Source: Cyclostephanos tholiformis
Taxonomy: Eukaryota > Bacillariophyta > Thalassiosirophyceae > Thalassiosirales > Thalassiosiraceae
Reading direction: 5' to 3'
DNA length: 12,099 nucleotides
Assembly (NCBI GenBank): GCA_036939975.1
Contig: JALLPB010000936.1
Span: 1 to 12,099 of the forward strand
The notes below the pieces were generated by a model. That model was given only the letters and a program-made list of their open reading frames with translations. It ran no database searches and was not told the DNA's origin. Both the position numbers and the translations under genes were made by a program. Of the stretch, positions 1-9,406 are shown in pieces; within the stretch, counting starts at the first letter, position 1, and every line of letters starts with the position of its first letter.

Positions 1-162
1 CGTGGGGTTCATGGTACCACCGCCCAAGGGGGGGGGAGGGGGACCGCCGGGGACACGAGTCCTGGAGCGCGTCCGAGGACGATGGTCGGGGGGGGGGTTG
101 ATCGTTTCCGCCGCCGCCGCGGCGTCGTTGTCGTTGGGGTTGGTGTTGGGAGCAGAAGACAT
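1..162 (-). CDS. 5' end of a divergently transcribed Pro-rich protein (partial)
   Basis: On the minus strand an ATG at 162-160 opens a frame that stays open for 54 codons to the window edge. The peptide begins MSSAPNTNPNDNDAAAAAE and continues with Pro-rich and Arg-rich stretches (PPPDHRPRTRSRTR, then PGGPPPPPLGGGTMNPT). No domain is visible, so no function can be given. It looks like a disordered N-terminus, in the same Ala/Pro/Asp-rich style as the N-termini of the other genes here. It lies head to head with the LTN1 gene with 295 nt between start codons, which suggests a shared divergent promoter. Two poly-C runs (complement of 88-97 and 28-36) lie inside the frame, so one indel in either would break it. 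The opposite-strand frame over the same DNA is less convincing because it has no extension or homology. Confidence is moderate to low since only the N-terminus is visible. Confidence 0.42.
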   Translation of the reverse strand, partial: MSSAPNTNPNDNDAAAAAETINPPPDHRPRTRSRTRVPGGPPPPPLGGGTMNPT

Positions 163-457
163 AGTAACCGGGGTAAGAGGTAGATGGTCGATTTGTGATT
201 TGTCGTAGATTGGAGATTTAATGTTGGGGAGGGTGGCGCCGAAAAGGTACAGCCAGAAGGCTGACCTATGTCAACACGGAGGGGGTCGGCAGACGAGCCA
301 GGCCGGGTGGAAGGGAGGAAGTAGATTGGTATGGACTTGTAACCTCTCAGAATCCCATAGTCTCAGCATGGAGATTGGATAGAGGAAAAGAGTGAGTTAC
401 TTTACTCTACGTATCTACGAGCCTATCCAATGTAGTAGATGGCAACAAAAAAATATC
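163..457. promoter_or_regulatory. Divergent intergenic promoter region with four CCAAT/ATTGG boxes
   Basis: This 295-nt stretch separates the start codons of the leftward partial gene (162) and rightward LTN1 (458). It holds ATTGG at 209-213, 325-329 and 374-378 and CCAAT at 427-431, the core recognised by NF-Y-type factors. The first two lie in an identical 9-mer, GTAGATTGG (205-213 and 321-329). I see no convincing TATA box. An out-of-frame ATG at 439 precedes the LTN1 start. Promoter function is inferred from position and motifs. Confidence 0.45.
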
Positions 458-3400
458 ATGAGCAATCACCCCCCCCCTCCCCCCGGATCCTCCGCCTCGT
501 CGTTCCGCGGCTTCGCCATGTACGCCGATCCGAGCAATATTTCGGATTCCACGACCGCGGCAGCGACGCTCGCGGCGAGGAGGGCCGCCGCCCGGGCCGG
601 CACGACTCGACGACCGCCGCGCGCATCCGCCGCGACGGGGGACGACGATAACATCGCGAGGGATCGACGATCATCTCGACCACGACAACACGCGCCCCGA
701 ACGGGACCGCGTCCGTCCCCCGTCTATGCCGGATACGACGCGCGACTTATCGGATTATTTCGCAAGATCGGGCGCAAGTCCGATCCGACAACGCGCGTTA
801 GGGGATTGGAGGGACTTGTCGGCGGGGTCTTCAACGCGAACGAACGGCCGCGGATGCCGACGTCGTCGTCGGGGCAAGATGACGACGGTGGGAGAGCTCA
901 TGATGATGGGGACGGGGATGATGATACCGGGGATGATGATCCACCCCGCGGGATGGTAGGTGGAGGACTTGGAGTTGAGGTAGGAGCGGGAGGAGTAGGA
1001 GTGGGAGGGGATGGGGACGATGAATATCCTCGATCGGAGAAAATAGCTGCATTGTGTCATCTGATACATCTACACGAGACGCGACTCGGTTACGACGATG
1101 ATCCCGCCGTACGAGCCGCTAGCTACATGGCGTTAAACGCGGCAAGGGACGTTGTGCCTGGGGCTTGGGGTCGACTATTCGCGCCTCCTTCCCCTCCTCC
1201 AAGAGGGATGGAAGATGACGACGACTTCGACAACGATCACGATCGTGGTGGCGGCGATTGCGAACGTACGGTGGGCATGGCGTGGGGAGCATATTCCGGC
1301 GATACGAGTTCGGACGTAATGCGCAAGGCGGGGGAATTCGTCAACTCCCTCCTTTCGCTTTGCGCATCGTCATCGTCCTCGATTGGGGGGGAGGGGGGGG
1401 AGGAGTCGAAAAACGACGACGGTTTCGATGGCGATGGCGATGGTGCCGCGCCGACATCGTCGTCGGCGGTGGCGGCATCGGCCCTCATCCCGGGCGGGAC
1501 GTTCGTGGCGTCGGTTTGCCGGTACTCCGTCGCGGTGTTGGCATGCCGTCGTCCGTCGGCTCTCGGGGATTACGTCGATCGCAGGTCGTTTTCGTCGTCG
1601 GGGCCGGTGGCGGCGATGGCGGGGGCGAAAATCGCCGGGGGCAAGAAGAAGGACGCGACGGCGACGAACGATGCCGCACGCGGCGATGGAGGAGCACGCG
1701 ATCGAGCGGGGAGTGGTGCGAACAACAAGTGGGAGGAAGAGAGGTACGAGCGAGTAATCCTCTCGACTCTTCTAGGCCTCGGACGACTATTCGAATTGAT
1801 CCGTCCCGACAAGGACAACGGCCACGATGACCACGGGGGAGTGGCGGCTTTGGCGTCTTTCCTCCCGGATCTCGCGCCGTCGCTGATTCGACTGCTCTCG
1901 TCGTCCCGAATCTCGTTCCGTAGGGGGGTATACGTCCTATTATGTCGGGCGTGCCGCCATTACGTCCGCTCATCGTCGTCATCGTCGATGCCGCTGGGGA
2001 AGCTCATACCCGACCTGCTCGCGTCGGAGAGGGAACCCACCAATTTCGCATCGCTATTGGAGATGGTCCTTTCCTTCATCGCTGCCGCGGCCGAGGAGAA
2101 GAAGAATGCCGCGACCGCCGCCAATGGCTACGACGAGCACGACAACGATGGACCGTGGAATCGAGTTGTGTCTGGTCAAGATGGGGCTTTGGTCGTTGGG
2201 GGGGACAAGGGGAGGAATAATAATATTGATCCGTCCGCGTTCGTTAAGTCGCTGTGCAGGGCGCTCAGGAAAGGATGCCACGGCGCCCCCGCGTGCGACT
2301 GGGCTCCCGTGATCCTGCCCATAGTGGCATTGTTGCCGACCAACGCTCCCGTTGCTGCCGACCTCGATGGCGGTGAGGGAGGGAAGAATGGTGAATCGAA
2401 TGGGACGGTGAGGGAGGAGCGACCGTATTCGATTTCGGTCGTTTTAAGCTTGGTGAGTTTGCTCTGATAATTCATGTCGCTGCTCCTTCGCCTCCCCAAG
2501 GAAAGCCGAGCGGTTCGTTGATAATCGATGCATTGTGTCTTATTGCTCGCTTTACGTGAAAACTCGAAAATCAATTAGTGGGAAGGACGGAAGTTTGCGG
2601 CAGGGACAGTTGACGCGATTGCGATCGTTTCCGCCACAGCGGAGTGCGCCACGTTCCTGATGCTGCGCCGTGGGAAGCGTAACAATAATCGTATTCGCGA
2701 GGGGCGTTCTGGGTCAGTCGCGACTACTCGATCGTGGAGGGAGTGCGGCGGTCTGTTCCTTGATTCTCTGACGTACTTCCTTACGGATGCTCCGCCTTCG
2801 ATCCGCTCGTATGGGCCGGTCGCGTCGGCAGTCGACGGACTGTCCGTGACTCTGGCACGCGATTTGAACAAGCTGGACGTCGCTTCGTCGTCGTACGGAG
2901 TGGGAGCGGATGGAGATAACGATGACGATAGGGGGGTTACTGCTGTGAAATCGTGGTTGTGGGGTGAAGAGGGTCTGATGCGGTGCGCTGCTGCCCTCTC
3001 CTTAGAGGAGGGGAGGTCGAAGTCGGTTAATATCGTTCAAAAATGGGACGCCTTGTTAAGGCGACTCATCACATCATCCTCTAATATAAATGGCGAACAA
3101 CAGTATTTGAGTAACGCTCAGAGCAATATGACGCCGGCGTGCAAGAGGCTATTTCATACCATCTTGGAAAGCTTGTCACTGCCGGATCGGACTGATAAAT
3201 CTTGTAATGAAGACGAGGGGAGACTGATTCTTACAATTTTTCATTTTTGCAGCGTTAATAATATTTTCGCAATTACCGCGCCACAATCCTGCTCTGAAGA
3301 CGGTGGGAAGGAAAGTTGTACGAAAGTATCGTATTCATCGATCGAGCATTTCTGCGTCAATGATCTGCTAAAATGGATACTTGTTCATGCATCGACATCA

Positions 3401-6400
3401 TCTTCGTCTATAGAGATAGACTTTGATGTATTGAATCTGTGCCTGAATGCGATTCCGTCCACGATGCGCCAGAAAAAGATATGGGAGGCAATCCTTCGCG
3501 AGTTGATTAAATCTTACTGTGACTATACGACATTGTCGGTTGGACTTGGGACATTGGTGAAGTTGGGCGGTGCATGCGACGTCAATAAAACGAGGGCGGA
3601 CTTCGTAAAATGTGAGATGCTAGATGCCTTTGCTATCAACGCGGCTGACCAGGTGATTGATGCTTTTCGTCGCTCGCACGATATTCTCCGTCAACACGAC
3701 GAGTCGGACGGAGAGGACGAACTTCCAGTCACACGTCAAGGTGATGTATTGCGCTTCCTCAAGACGTGCGTGGGAATTTCGAGAGATAATCCCAGCGGTG
3801 GTGTTCCTATTGTATCAACATCAGTTATTCGTTACTGGATTCATCTGTGCTGTCAACGAAGCAGCACAAGAAAAACACTGGAAGATGGTATCGTGTTAGA
3901 AGACGAGTCAGGAGACAACGTTCTACTCAATACTTTACTCGACCTAGCTTTCTCGTCGTCTTTACGTTCGATGAATACCATTTCTCCCGAGGATACGGTA
4001 AATTTAGTGTATGAGTCAATGTTCGAAGGGGGAAAAATTTGGCACGAATGTATGGCGAAATATTTCACTCCGGAATCAACCGCAACTGCGACTTTGAGAG
4101 ATCGAGTCATCTCAATCGCATCATCATCCCTGTATGAAGACATCCATTCCAAGCCGCCATCCGATAATGCAGTTTTGGAATTATTTTGTCACGCCTGGGC
4201 GAATCGGGCAGCGCGGCTGTTCGCCATTCATCCAGGTGCCGACCTTACATCTATTGGATTGGACAGGATCGAACTATGGGACAAAGCCGCGGTATCTGAT
4301 GAAAGTAACGCGTCCGACTTTTTATTTCTCAGTTTGATGTATTTCCTTCATTCTTTCGATTGCTGTGAGACCCGTAGAGAAATTGTTTTCAAGTATTCGG
4401 GGGCAGAGTTATTTGCGTGCATTCAAACTTGCATATCAAAGTGTAACGCTCAACACGTCGAGACTTTTCACAGACGCACTTCGCGGAACCATGATCTGGT
4501 TGAGGCGCTCGGTGGTCCCAGCGCGCTGTCCGTGACAATCCTCGAGGATTCATGTGTCCACACAATTGACCTGTTGCATGCGATGATGACGGGAGAAATG
4601 CCCGGAGGCAACATTCCAATAAATCGAGCTCTGACATCCCTGAGCTTTCTCATGACTGTTCTATTTCCGTCTGAAGGTCATATCAGAGACTCCAACAAAG
4701 ATGCGGATATTGACGTTATCGCTTCTCATGTCAAAGAAGGGGACTCGATGTGGTATGAACGAGGAGAGCTGCGCGAGAGAGTGAAAGCAACCGTATTAAA
4801 GATCCACACAGATGACTTCCCACACTTATACTTCACCATCAAAGAGGAAGGTTCAAACCAAGAGAGGCAGACAGTTGCTAACAGACTAAAATGGAACCTC
4901 ACAAATGATAACGCGAGTTACAACATTTCAGCCGAAAGGGTGGGTTTAGATAACGACAATAATGGGGATACAGCTCGAAGGGAAAAAATCGGGCGTCAAA
5001 TCATGGACAAACTCATACAGCCATCCCTTTCAGAGGCAGAATTGAGCGATGACGATAATGCCATTTTGAGGAGTGAAATTTCTGCCGAGAGCGTCAATAT
5101 TGTTGTCTCTCAATGTGGTGTTGTCTCGCTTGGAATTGGTAGTGTCAGATACGACATTTTCCAAGCAGTGTCCTCAATAAAACGGAACTTGTGTGTTGCT
5201 CTTTCGTGTTCCGACCCCAATCTTTCGAAGGCCACGTTATTGTTGAGATATCTCTCGTTGGCGATGGGGTATTCGTTTCAGAGCATGCCTTCACGAAAGA
5301 ATATTACCATTTTGAAGCTGGATCTATGCCGCTCCGCCCAATGTCTTTTTGAGCTGTACGAGAACGTCGCATGGTTAGAAGCACAAACACAATACCCATT
5401 AAAATCTTTTCACACGGGTGTTGTCATGTGGCTAGCTGTGGCATTGGGTGCAATCAAGGAAGGTGAAATGTTGAGGCGCGTCGCATCAATCATTCGCTCC
5501 ATCAGTGATATTCTTCTAGGAAGCGATGAATGCGAGTCAGATTCCCTACATGTTATGAATGCCATGAGATCTCTACGAGAAGCCTCTGATTGTTGCATAG
5601 ATTACAGCATTGTCGACAGCGATGACGAGAAGAGTGTGCTATCAAAGCTGACTCGCTCTTTTGTCAATCTAATTGCAGTCAATAGTTGCGCACCTTGGAT
5701 TGAAGGGTTCGCACACCTAATTCGGCACAGCCACAAAAAATCACCTTGCATACTAGTGCCCGCTGCGACATTGTTCTCAGATGAATTGTGTGACTGTTTC
5801 TTTGATCGTGCAAAAAGGTGGTGCGCGTATCAGTTAATGCATCTATTTGCCAAAGACTCGCATCCTCTTCAGACTGGCGAGAATGTTATTATTCCACCTA
5901 CATCTGAACAGCAGCTAACTGTATGGAAAGCAAGGTTAGATGAGGAGGAAGCCATTGAACTTGAAGGAGACTTATTGGTTACTGCGTCATGGTTTCCAGG
6001 TCATATCATGTCTGTGCTGCAGAATGTTGGAAACAACTCAACTTCCATTGTTTCTGATCTTGATCCTCAATCAATTGCCATGGGCAATCTACTTGCTTGG
6101 CTTGTGTCGCTAGACATATTGGATGTTGCAGGCTCGCTTGATATGAGAAACCGTTCCCACATCATCTCCTTTATTCAAAAGACAGGTTCCTTAGGATGCA
6201 TAATGAATTCTGCATTACACCAAGCGCAGTTGGACGTAAGCCGAAGTGACAATATATTCGCATGCGTAGACTTGGATTGCATGGACGATTTTTTCATTCA
6301 GAAGATTTCAACGTTGGTAATATTCAGAACAGTTGAGTCTTTACCAACCTTGGTCAAAACTTGGTACAATGATGACTGCCCTCGCTTTTTACGGCAAAAG

Positions 6401-7005
6401 CTTGGCTTCTTTGTAGAGGATACAGTAGCACCAGCGACTTTGCAACGAGAACTTGTCCGAATCAAGGATATCGCATCATTTGGTGAAATGACAATTAGTG
6501 GCAGCTGTGTAAGCCGTGAGGTTGTTGCAACTTATCAACAAGATGAGGTACGAGCACCTTTTAGAAACTACCGATTTTATTTATCAATTTTTTTTAAGCG
6601 AACCTCATTTTCCGTCGATAGTGTCAGCTAAGTGTCATGATCAGAATGCCATCTACCTTCCCACTTCGGAATGTAGAAGTCGATTGCCAAAAAACAATGG
6701 GCATTCCAGAAAAAAGATGGCGACGATGGGCTCTACAGATAATGCTCATGCTAAACAACCAAGATGGCAGCATTCTTGATGCATTGCTTCTGTGGAAACA
6801 AAACGTTGACAAAGAATTCGAGGGTGTGGAACCATGTCCTGTTTGCTACTCAGTCCTTTGCATCAAGACTCACCAAATGCCCAACTTGGAATGCAAGACT
6901 TGTCACAACCGATTTCATACAACATGTCTCATGCAGTGGTTCAAAAGCTCCGGCAAGAGTCAATGCGTTCTTTGTCAGCAACCATGGTCGGGTAGTAAAG
7001 TTTAA
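458..7005 (+). CDS. LTN1: Listerin E3 ubiquitin-protein ligase, three exons (458-2452, 2579-6547, 6628-7005)
   Basis: Listerin is the RING E3 ligase of ribosome-associated quality control. It binds 60S subunits carrying stalled peptidyl-tRNA together with NEMF/Rqc2 and ubiquitinates the nascent chain. The spliced product is about 2113 aa; animal listerin is roughly 1770. The N-terminal listerin domain shows at residues ~89-120 (VYAGYDARLIGLFRKIGRKS, then DPTTRVRGLEGL) and ~189-240 (HEAT-like, including DPAVRAASYMAL), with an acidic/Gly insert between. The middle is a long helical solenoid with Ser/Asp inserts. The C-terminus is an RWD domain (REVVATYQQDE joined to LSVMIRMPSTFPLRNVEV), then KRWRRWALQI..NQDGSILDALLLWKQNVDKEFEGVE and a C4HC3 RING. 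Its ligands are C2058, C2061, C2077, C2080, H2085, C2088, C2101 and C2104. Both introns are phase 0 and restore family-like sequence. Start: ATG 458 is the first in-frame ATG; the frame extends 66 nt upstream only from a GTG. The RING tail makes the identity near certain; exon 1 boundaries are slightly less sure. Confidence 0.93.
2453..2578 (+). other. LTN1: LTN1 intron 1 (126 nt, phase 0)
   Basis: The donor is TTG|GTGAGT at 2453 and the acceptor is ATTAG|TGG ending at 2578. Exon 1 ends on a complete codon at 2452 and exon 2 begins in phase at 2579, reading WEGRKFAAGTVDAIAIVSA into the long exon 2 frame. Without removal the exon 1 frame stops at 2467. An in-frame TAG straddling the acceptor shows exon 2 cannot extend further upstream in its own frame. 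Confidence 0.82.
6548..6627 (+). other. LTN1: LTN1 intron 2 (80 nt, phase 0) within the RWD domain
   Basis: The donor is GAG|GTACGA at 6548 and the acceptor is GTGTCAG|CTA ending at 6627, preceded by a T-rich tract near 6577-6596. Joining gives VVATYQQDE followed by LSVMIRMPSTFPLR, which keeps the listerin pattern just before the RING. The AG at 6631-6632 would shift the frame, so 6627 is chosen. Unspliced, the frame stops at 6631 and loses the RING. Confidence 0.9.
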
Positions 7006-7067
7006 CAGATGTTGTCGATATCTTCGGGTTGAAATTCCACCAGCAAAAGTTTAACAGATGTTGTCGA
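6997..7067 (+). repeat. 49-bp tandem duplication across the LTN1 stop codon
   Basis: A 22-nt identical segment, AAAGTTTAACAGATGTTGTC plus GA, occurs at 6997-7018 and again at 7046-7067, exactly 49 bp apart. The flanks that follow are recognisably related but diverged (TATCTTCGGGTTGAAA versus ATCTTTGGTACGAAAA, each leading to CCAGC-AAA). The first copy holds the LTN1 stop (TAA 7003-7005) and the second repeats that TAA 49 bp later. It is likely a local duplication of the gene end and start of the 3' UTR. Confidence 0.8.
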
Positions 7068-7469
7068 ATCTTTGGTACGAAAACCCCCAGCGAAACAAAA
7101 AAGGCATAAATATGTAGCATGGCTATGTGTTCATGGAACTAATTTCGTTTATTCGCCATAGCTTTGAAGAAACTCAACTCGGTTTATGTTCATTTAAAAA
7201 ACTCATCTCATAAACGAGTTGAGAAAACGTATACATGAAGTCTAATCAACCTGCATAGTGACATCCATCTCCTCACGCGCGACGACAATGGAGAGCATGG
7301 TTCCTTCTTTCATTATCCATGATCATATTCCTTACAGTTGATAGGTATCCCCAAGGTAGCTCGACAAGGAAACACTCAAGGACAATTCGTCAAATTGTGG
7401 AATAGACTCGACAATGCGATTCGCTCAAGTAATAGATGTGAACGAGCTCGTCAACTTCGTAAGATGAGT
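7006..7469. other. Convergent intergenic spacer (3' UTRs of LTN1 and the kinase gene)
   Basis: This 464-nt region lies between two gene ends that face each other. It contains the second copy of the 49-bp duplication (to 7067) and a strong inverted repeat (7173-7223). I see no convincing coding frame, tRNA or other RNA gene. Base composition is AT-richer than the gene 5' ends. CATAAATATGTAG near 7105-7117 is a possible A/U-rich 3'-end signal for LTN1, but no canonical AATAAA is evident, so both polyadenylation sites are undefined. Confidence 0.6.
7173..7223. other. Inverted repeat (15-16 bp arms) between convergent genes
   Basis: CTCAACTCGGTTTATG (7173-7188) is the reverse complement of CATAAACGAGTTGAG (7209-7223) apart from one unpaired base, with a 20-nt loop. 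The symmetry lets the hairpin form in transcripts from either strand. It could act in 3'-end formation or transcript stability of both genes, or be a decayed mobile-element relic. Function is inferred only from position. Confidence 0.65.
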
Positions 7470-9406
7470 TCACTCCCTTATCTTATTTAGAGTCAGAGCC
7501 TTTGGTCCTACAAGGAATTCTTCATCAGCTTCTTCACCCTCACTGATGGCTTCGTTTCGTTGGGCTCCAGGACTTGATGAGTGTACTGCCGTTTCAATAT
7601 TATATGCACGTGGCTGAGGTGCCCAAATCGAACTGCTCATATTATGAAAGCAATCAAGTGTCGTAAAAGAAGGTCTGCAAATGTGAGTAGATTGATACAC
7701 ATTACGTACCTAAATTGTCGTCTGGACCACTTTGCATCGCTGTCTGGAGCAATAGAACCGACATTCAATGGATGAGCCGGTCTCTTGTGCAGGGTGAAGA
7801 TATCCACTCCTTCAAAGAATTCTGCTTCTGCAATTTGCATAACATTTGGTCTACATGAGGCATCATGATGCAGCATTCTTCGTATGAGAGCTTTGGCATC
7901 ATTACGAAATCCAGATGCATTCCACTCTCCGAAGAAATTCTGCTCATCCGATGCAAGATTGAATGTAACAATTTTTTGTACTGTAAGATGATCGTTGTCC
8001 TCTAAAATGGGAGGTCTTCCTGATATGCATTGAAATAGAACACACCCAAGAGCCCATATGTCGGCAGCAGTAGTAGGGTATCCACCGATAACGACCTCTG
8101 GAGGAAGGTAAGCCGTTGTCCCTTCTATTCTGAGGTCATCCTCGTGCTGTTCTTTTGTAATTTCGTCATCGGAACTAGGTGAAATCGATGGCCTCCAATC
8201 GCCATCTCTGAGTTGCCTAAGTAAATTCTTGCTACTTTCATTTACCATCAGTTTCGCCTTCTGAGTCACAGGCCGACAACCTCCAAAATCTGTGATTTTG
8301 ATGTGACCCGTCTCGGTAATTAAAATATTCTCAGGCTTGCAGTCCGCATACACAAAGCCGAGCTCGTGAATGCTTGAAAGTGCCGCCGCAACTGAACCAA
8401 TCACGAACCGCGTAGAGTCGTGGTCCAGCGAGCCATTTCGCCTCAGCAGAGTGTGCAAATCTCCACCTGACGCGTACTCTAGGACCAGATAGGCACCGTC
8501 GCGAAATCTAAAAGATGAGACCAACCGAGAAATGCCAGGATGGGATAGAGTTCTCAGTATTGCGATCTCCCTGTTGATCGACTGCTCGTACCCCATCTCT
8601 TCGATCTTCTGCGTTGACACGATCTTCACGGCATATTCTGGCCAACTTGACCTCGTCCGAGTCTTCACTATATGGCGCGCGTATTTAACAGTGCTGAACG
8701 CTCCACTACCTAACTCCTGTCCGAATACAAGGTCGTGAAATTTGAGGTTTGTCAACAATACTGGCGACTCATCCATCTGTGCTTTTGCCCAGCTACTAAC
8801 GCCATCGGTGCTCTCCTCGCCTTCTCCTTTCGGTCTCAGTTTTTCCATGTATGATCGGATTAAATCGAGCGCTGTTATATTCTCGTGGTTCTTGTGGTAG
8901 ATATTTTCCTCTTGTGTTTCGCTTCCGTCATCAAGCATCGGAGGGAGAAATCCACCCATCGATTGAGACTTTTTGGACGGTCTCGGAAGAGTGTCCAAGG
9001 GCTTTCGGGCGATTTGATTTGCCATCGCCCAGGGTGCTACGCCAGTCACCGTCAAGGGAGGTTGTTTTTGTCGACCTTGATCTACCATGGCCCAAGGCGC
9101 GACTCCCGTTATGGTCGCTGGAGGTGGAGCGGACGATGATGATACTTTGCTCGACAACGTCCTCCCCTTTTGGGGCGGGGGTTTCCACGAGCCCATCGCA
9201 CCCCGGATGGATGTCATATTTTTCGATATGATTGGGGTTTCGGAATGCGCTTTACCCGCCTTTGCCGTTCCAATTGCGCTCTTGACGATTTCCTCGCTCG
9301 ATCGACCGTCGCGCGAGAGGTCGACGCCCGATAAAGCAACCTCACACGCCTTGCGGAATGAATCCCCTTCGATGTTGCTCGAGTAATATCCTTCCAACTC
9401 TTCCAA
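7470..9406 (-). CDS. PDK1: PDK1-like AGC protein kinase (exons 9406-7710 and 7632-7470), probably the 3' part of a fused gene
   Basis: PDK1 phosphorylates the activation loop of other AGC kinases such as Akt and S6K. Numbered from the exon start at 9406 (619 codons after splicing), the kinase domain spans ~224-532: G-loop LGSGAFSTV (232-240), Lys261 in YAVKIV, alpha-C Glu280, hinge LVLEYASGGDL, catalytic YADCKPENIL (Asp355), DFG 373-375, PPE 435-437 and DIWALGC at 449. HRD is changed to YAD, and Arg426 sits where PDK1 has its T-loop Ser. The activation segment is long (~65 residues). A tail RRQFS-SIWAPQPRAY follows, with no PH domain. The N-terminal 220 residues are disordered, with two TGVAPWAM repeats. 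The frame has no ATG before residue 64 (ATG 9217) and stays open upstream to a stop at 9451-9449. It is therefore either spliced onto the B56-like exon or starts at 9217. The kinase is certain, the PDK1 class likely, the N-terminus uncertain. Confidence 0.82.
7633..7709 (-). other. Kinase gene intron (77 nt) with a second in-frame acceptor at 7675
   Basis: On the minus strand the donor is TTTAG|GTACGTAAT (GT at 7709-7708) and the preferred acceptor is GAGCAG|TTCG ending at 7633. Splicing gives KWSRRQFS-SIWAPQPRAY, close to the conserved PDK1 C-terminal flank, and a size like LTN1 intron 2 (80 nt). A good acceptor, CATTTGCAG ending at 7675, sits 42 nt earlier in the same phase, so a 35-nt intron adding 14 residues (RPSFTTLDCFHNMS) is also possible. 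Retention ends the protein at 7637 with a hydrophobic tail. Confidence 0.75.
9023..9115 (-). repeat. Two copies of a T-x-TGVAPWAM peptide repeat in the kinase N-terminal region
   Basis: TITGVAPWAM (DNA 9115-9086) and TVTGVAPWAM (DNA 9052-9023) lie 21 residues apart in an otherwise low-complexity Pro/Ser/Lys linker. Related Trp-containing pieces occur nearby: MGSWKPPP upstream, VSSWAKAQ just before the kinase domain, and SIWAPQP after it. The DNA of the two copies differs at many synonymous positions, so conservation is at the peptide level, as for a short binding motif. Confidence 0.7.

Noticed and set aside
392..457. LTN1 starting at 392
   Set aside because: That codon is GTG. Nuclear genes start at ATG, and the first in-frame ATG is 458.
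755..1069. 104-aa minus-strand frame
   Set aside because: It is antisense to the listerin N-terminal domain and its acidic insert, with His/Pro/Ile repeats from GAT triplets only.
1237..1982. Long frames on both strands across LTN1 exon 1 (for example 1258-1830 plus, 1485-1982 minus)
   Set aside because: They are low-complexity Arg/Pro/Ser shadows created by CGA/TCG bias, which removes stop codons in several frames.
7633..7709. Kinase C-terminus reading through to the stop at 7637
   Set aside because: It is not chosen as the main product because splicing restores the RRQFS-SIWAPQPRAY tail expected of PDK1 relatives. It is kept as a possible isoform.
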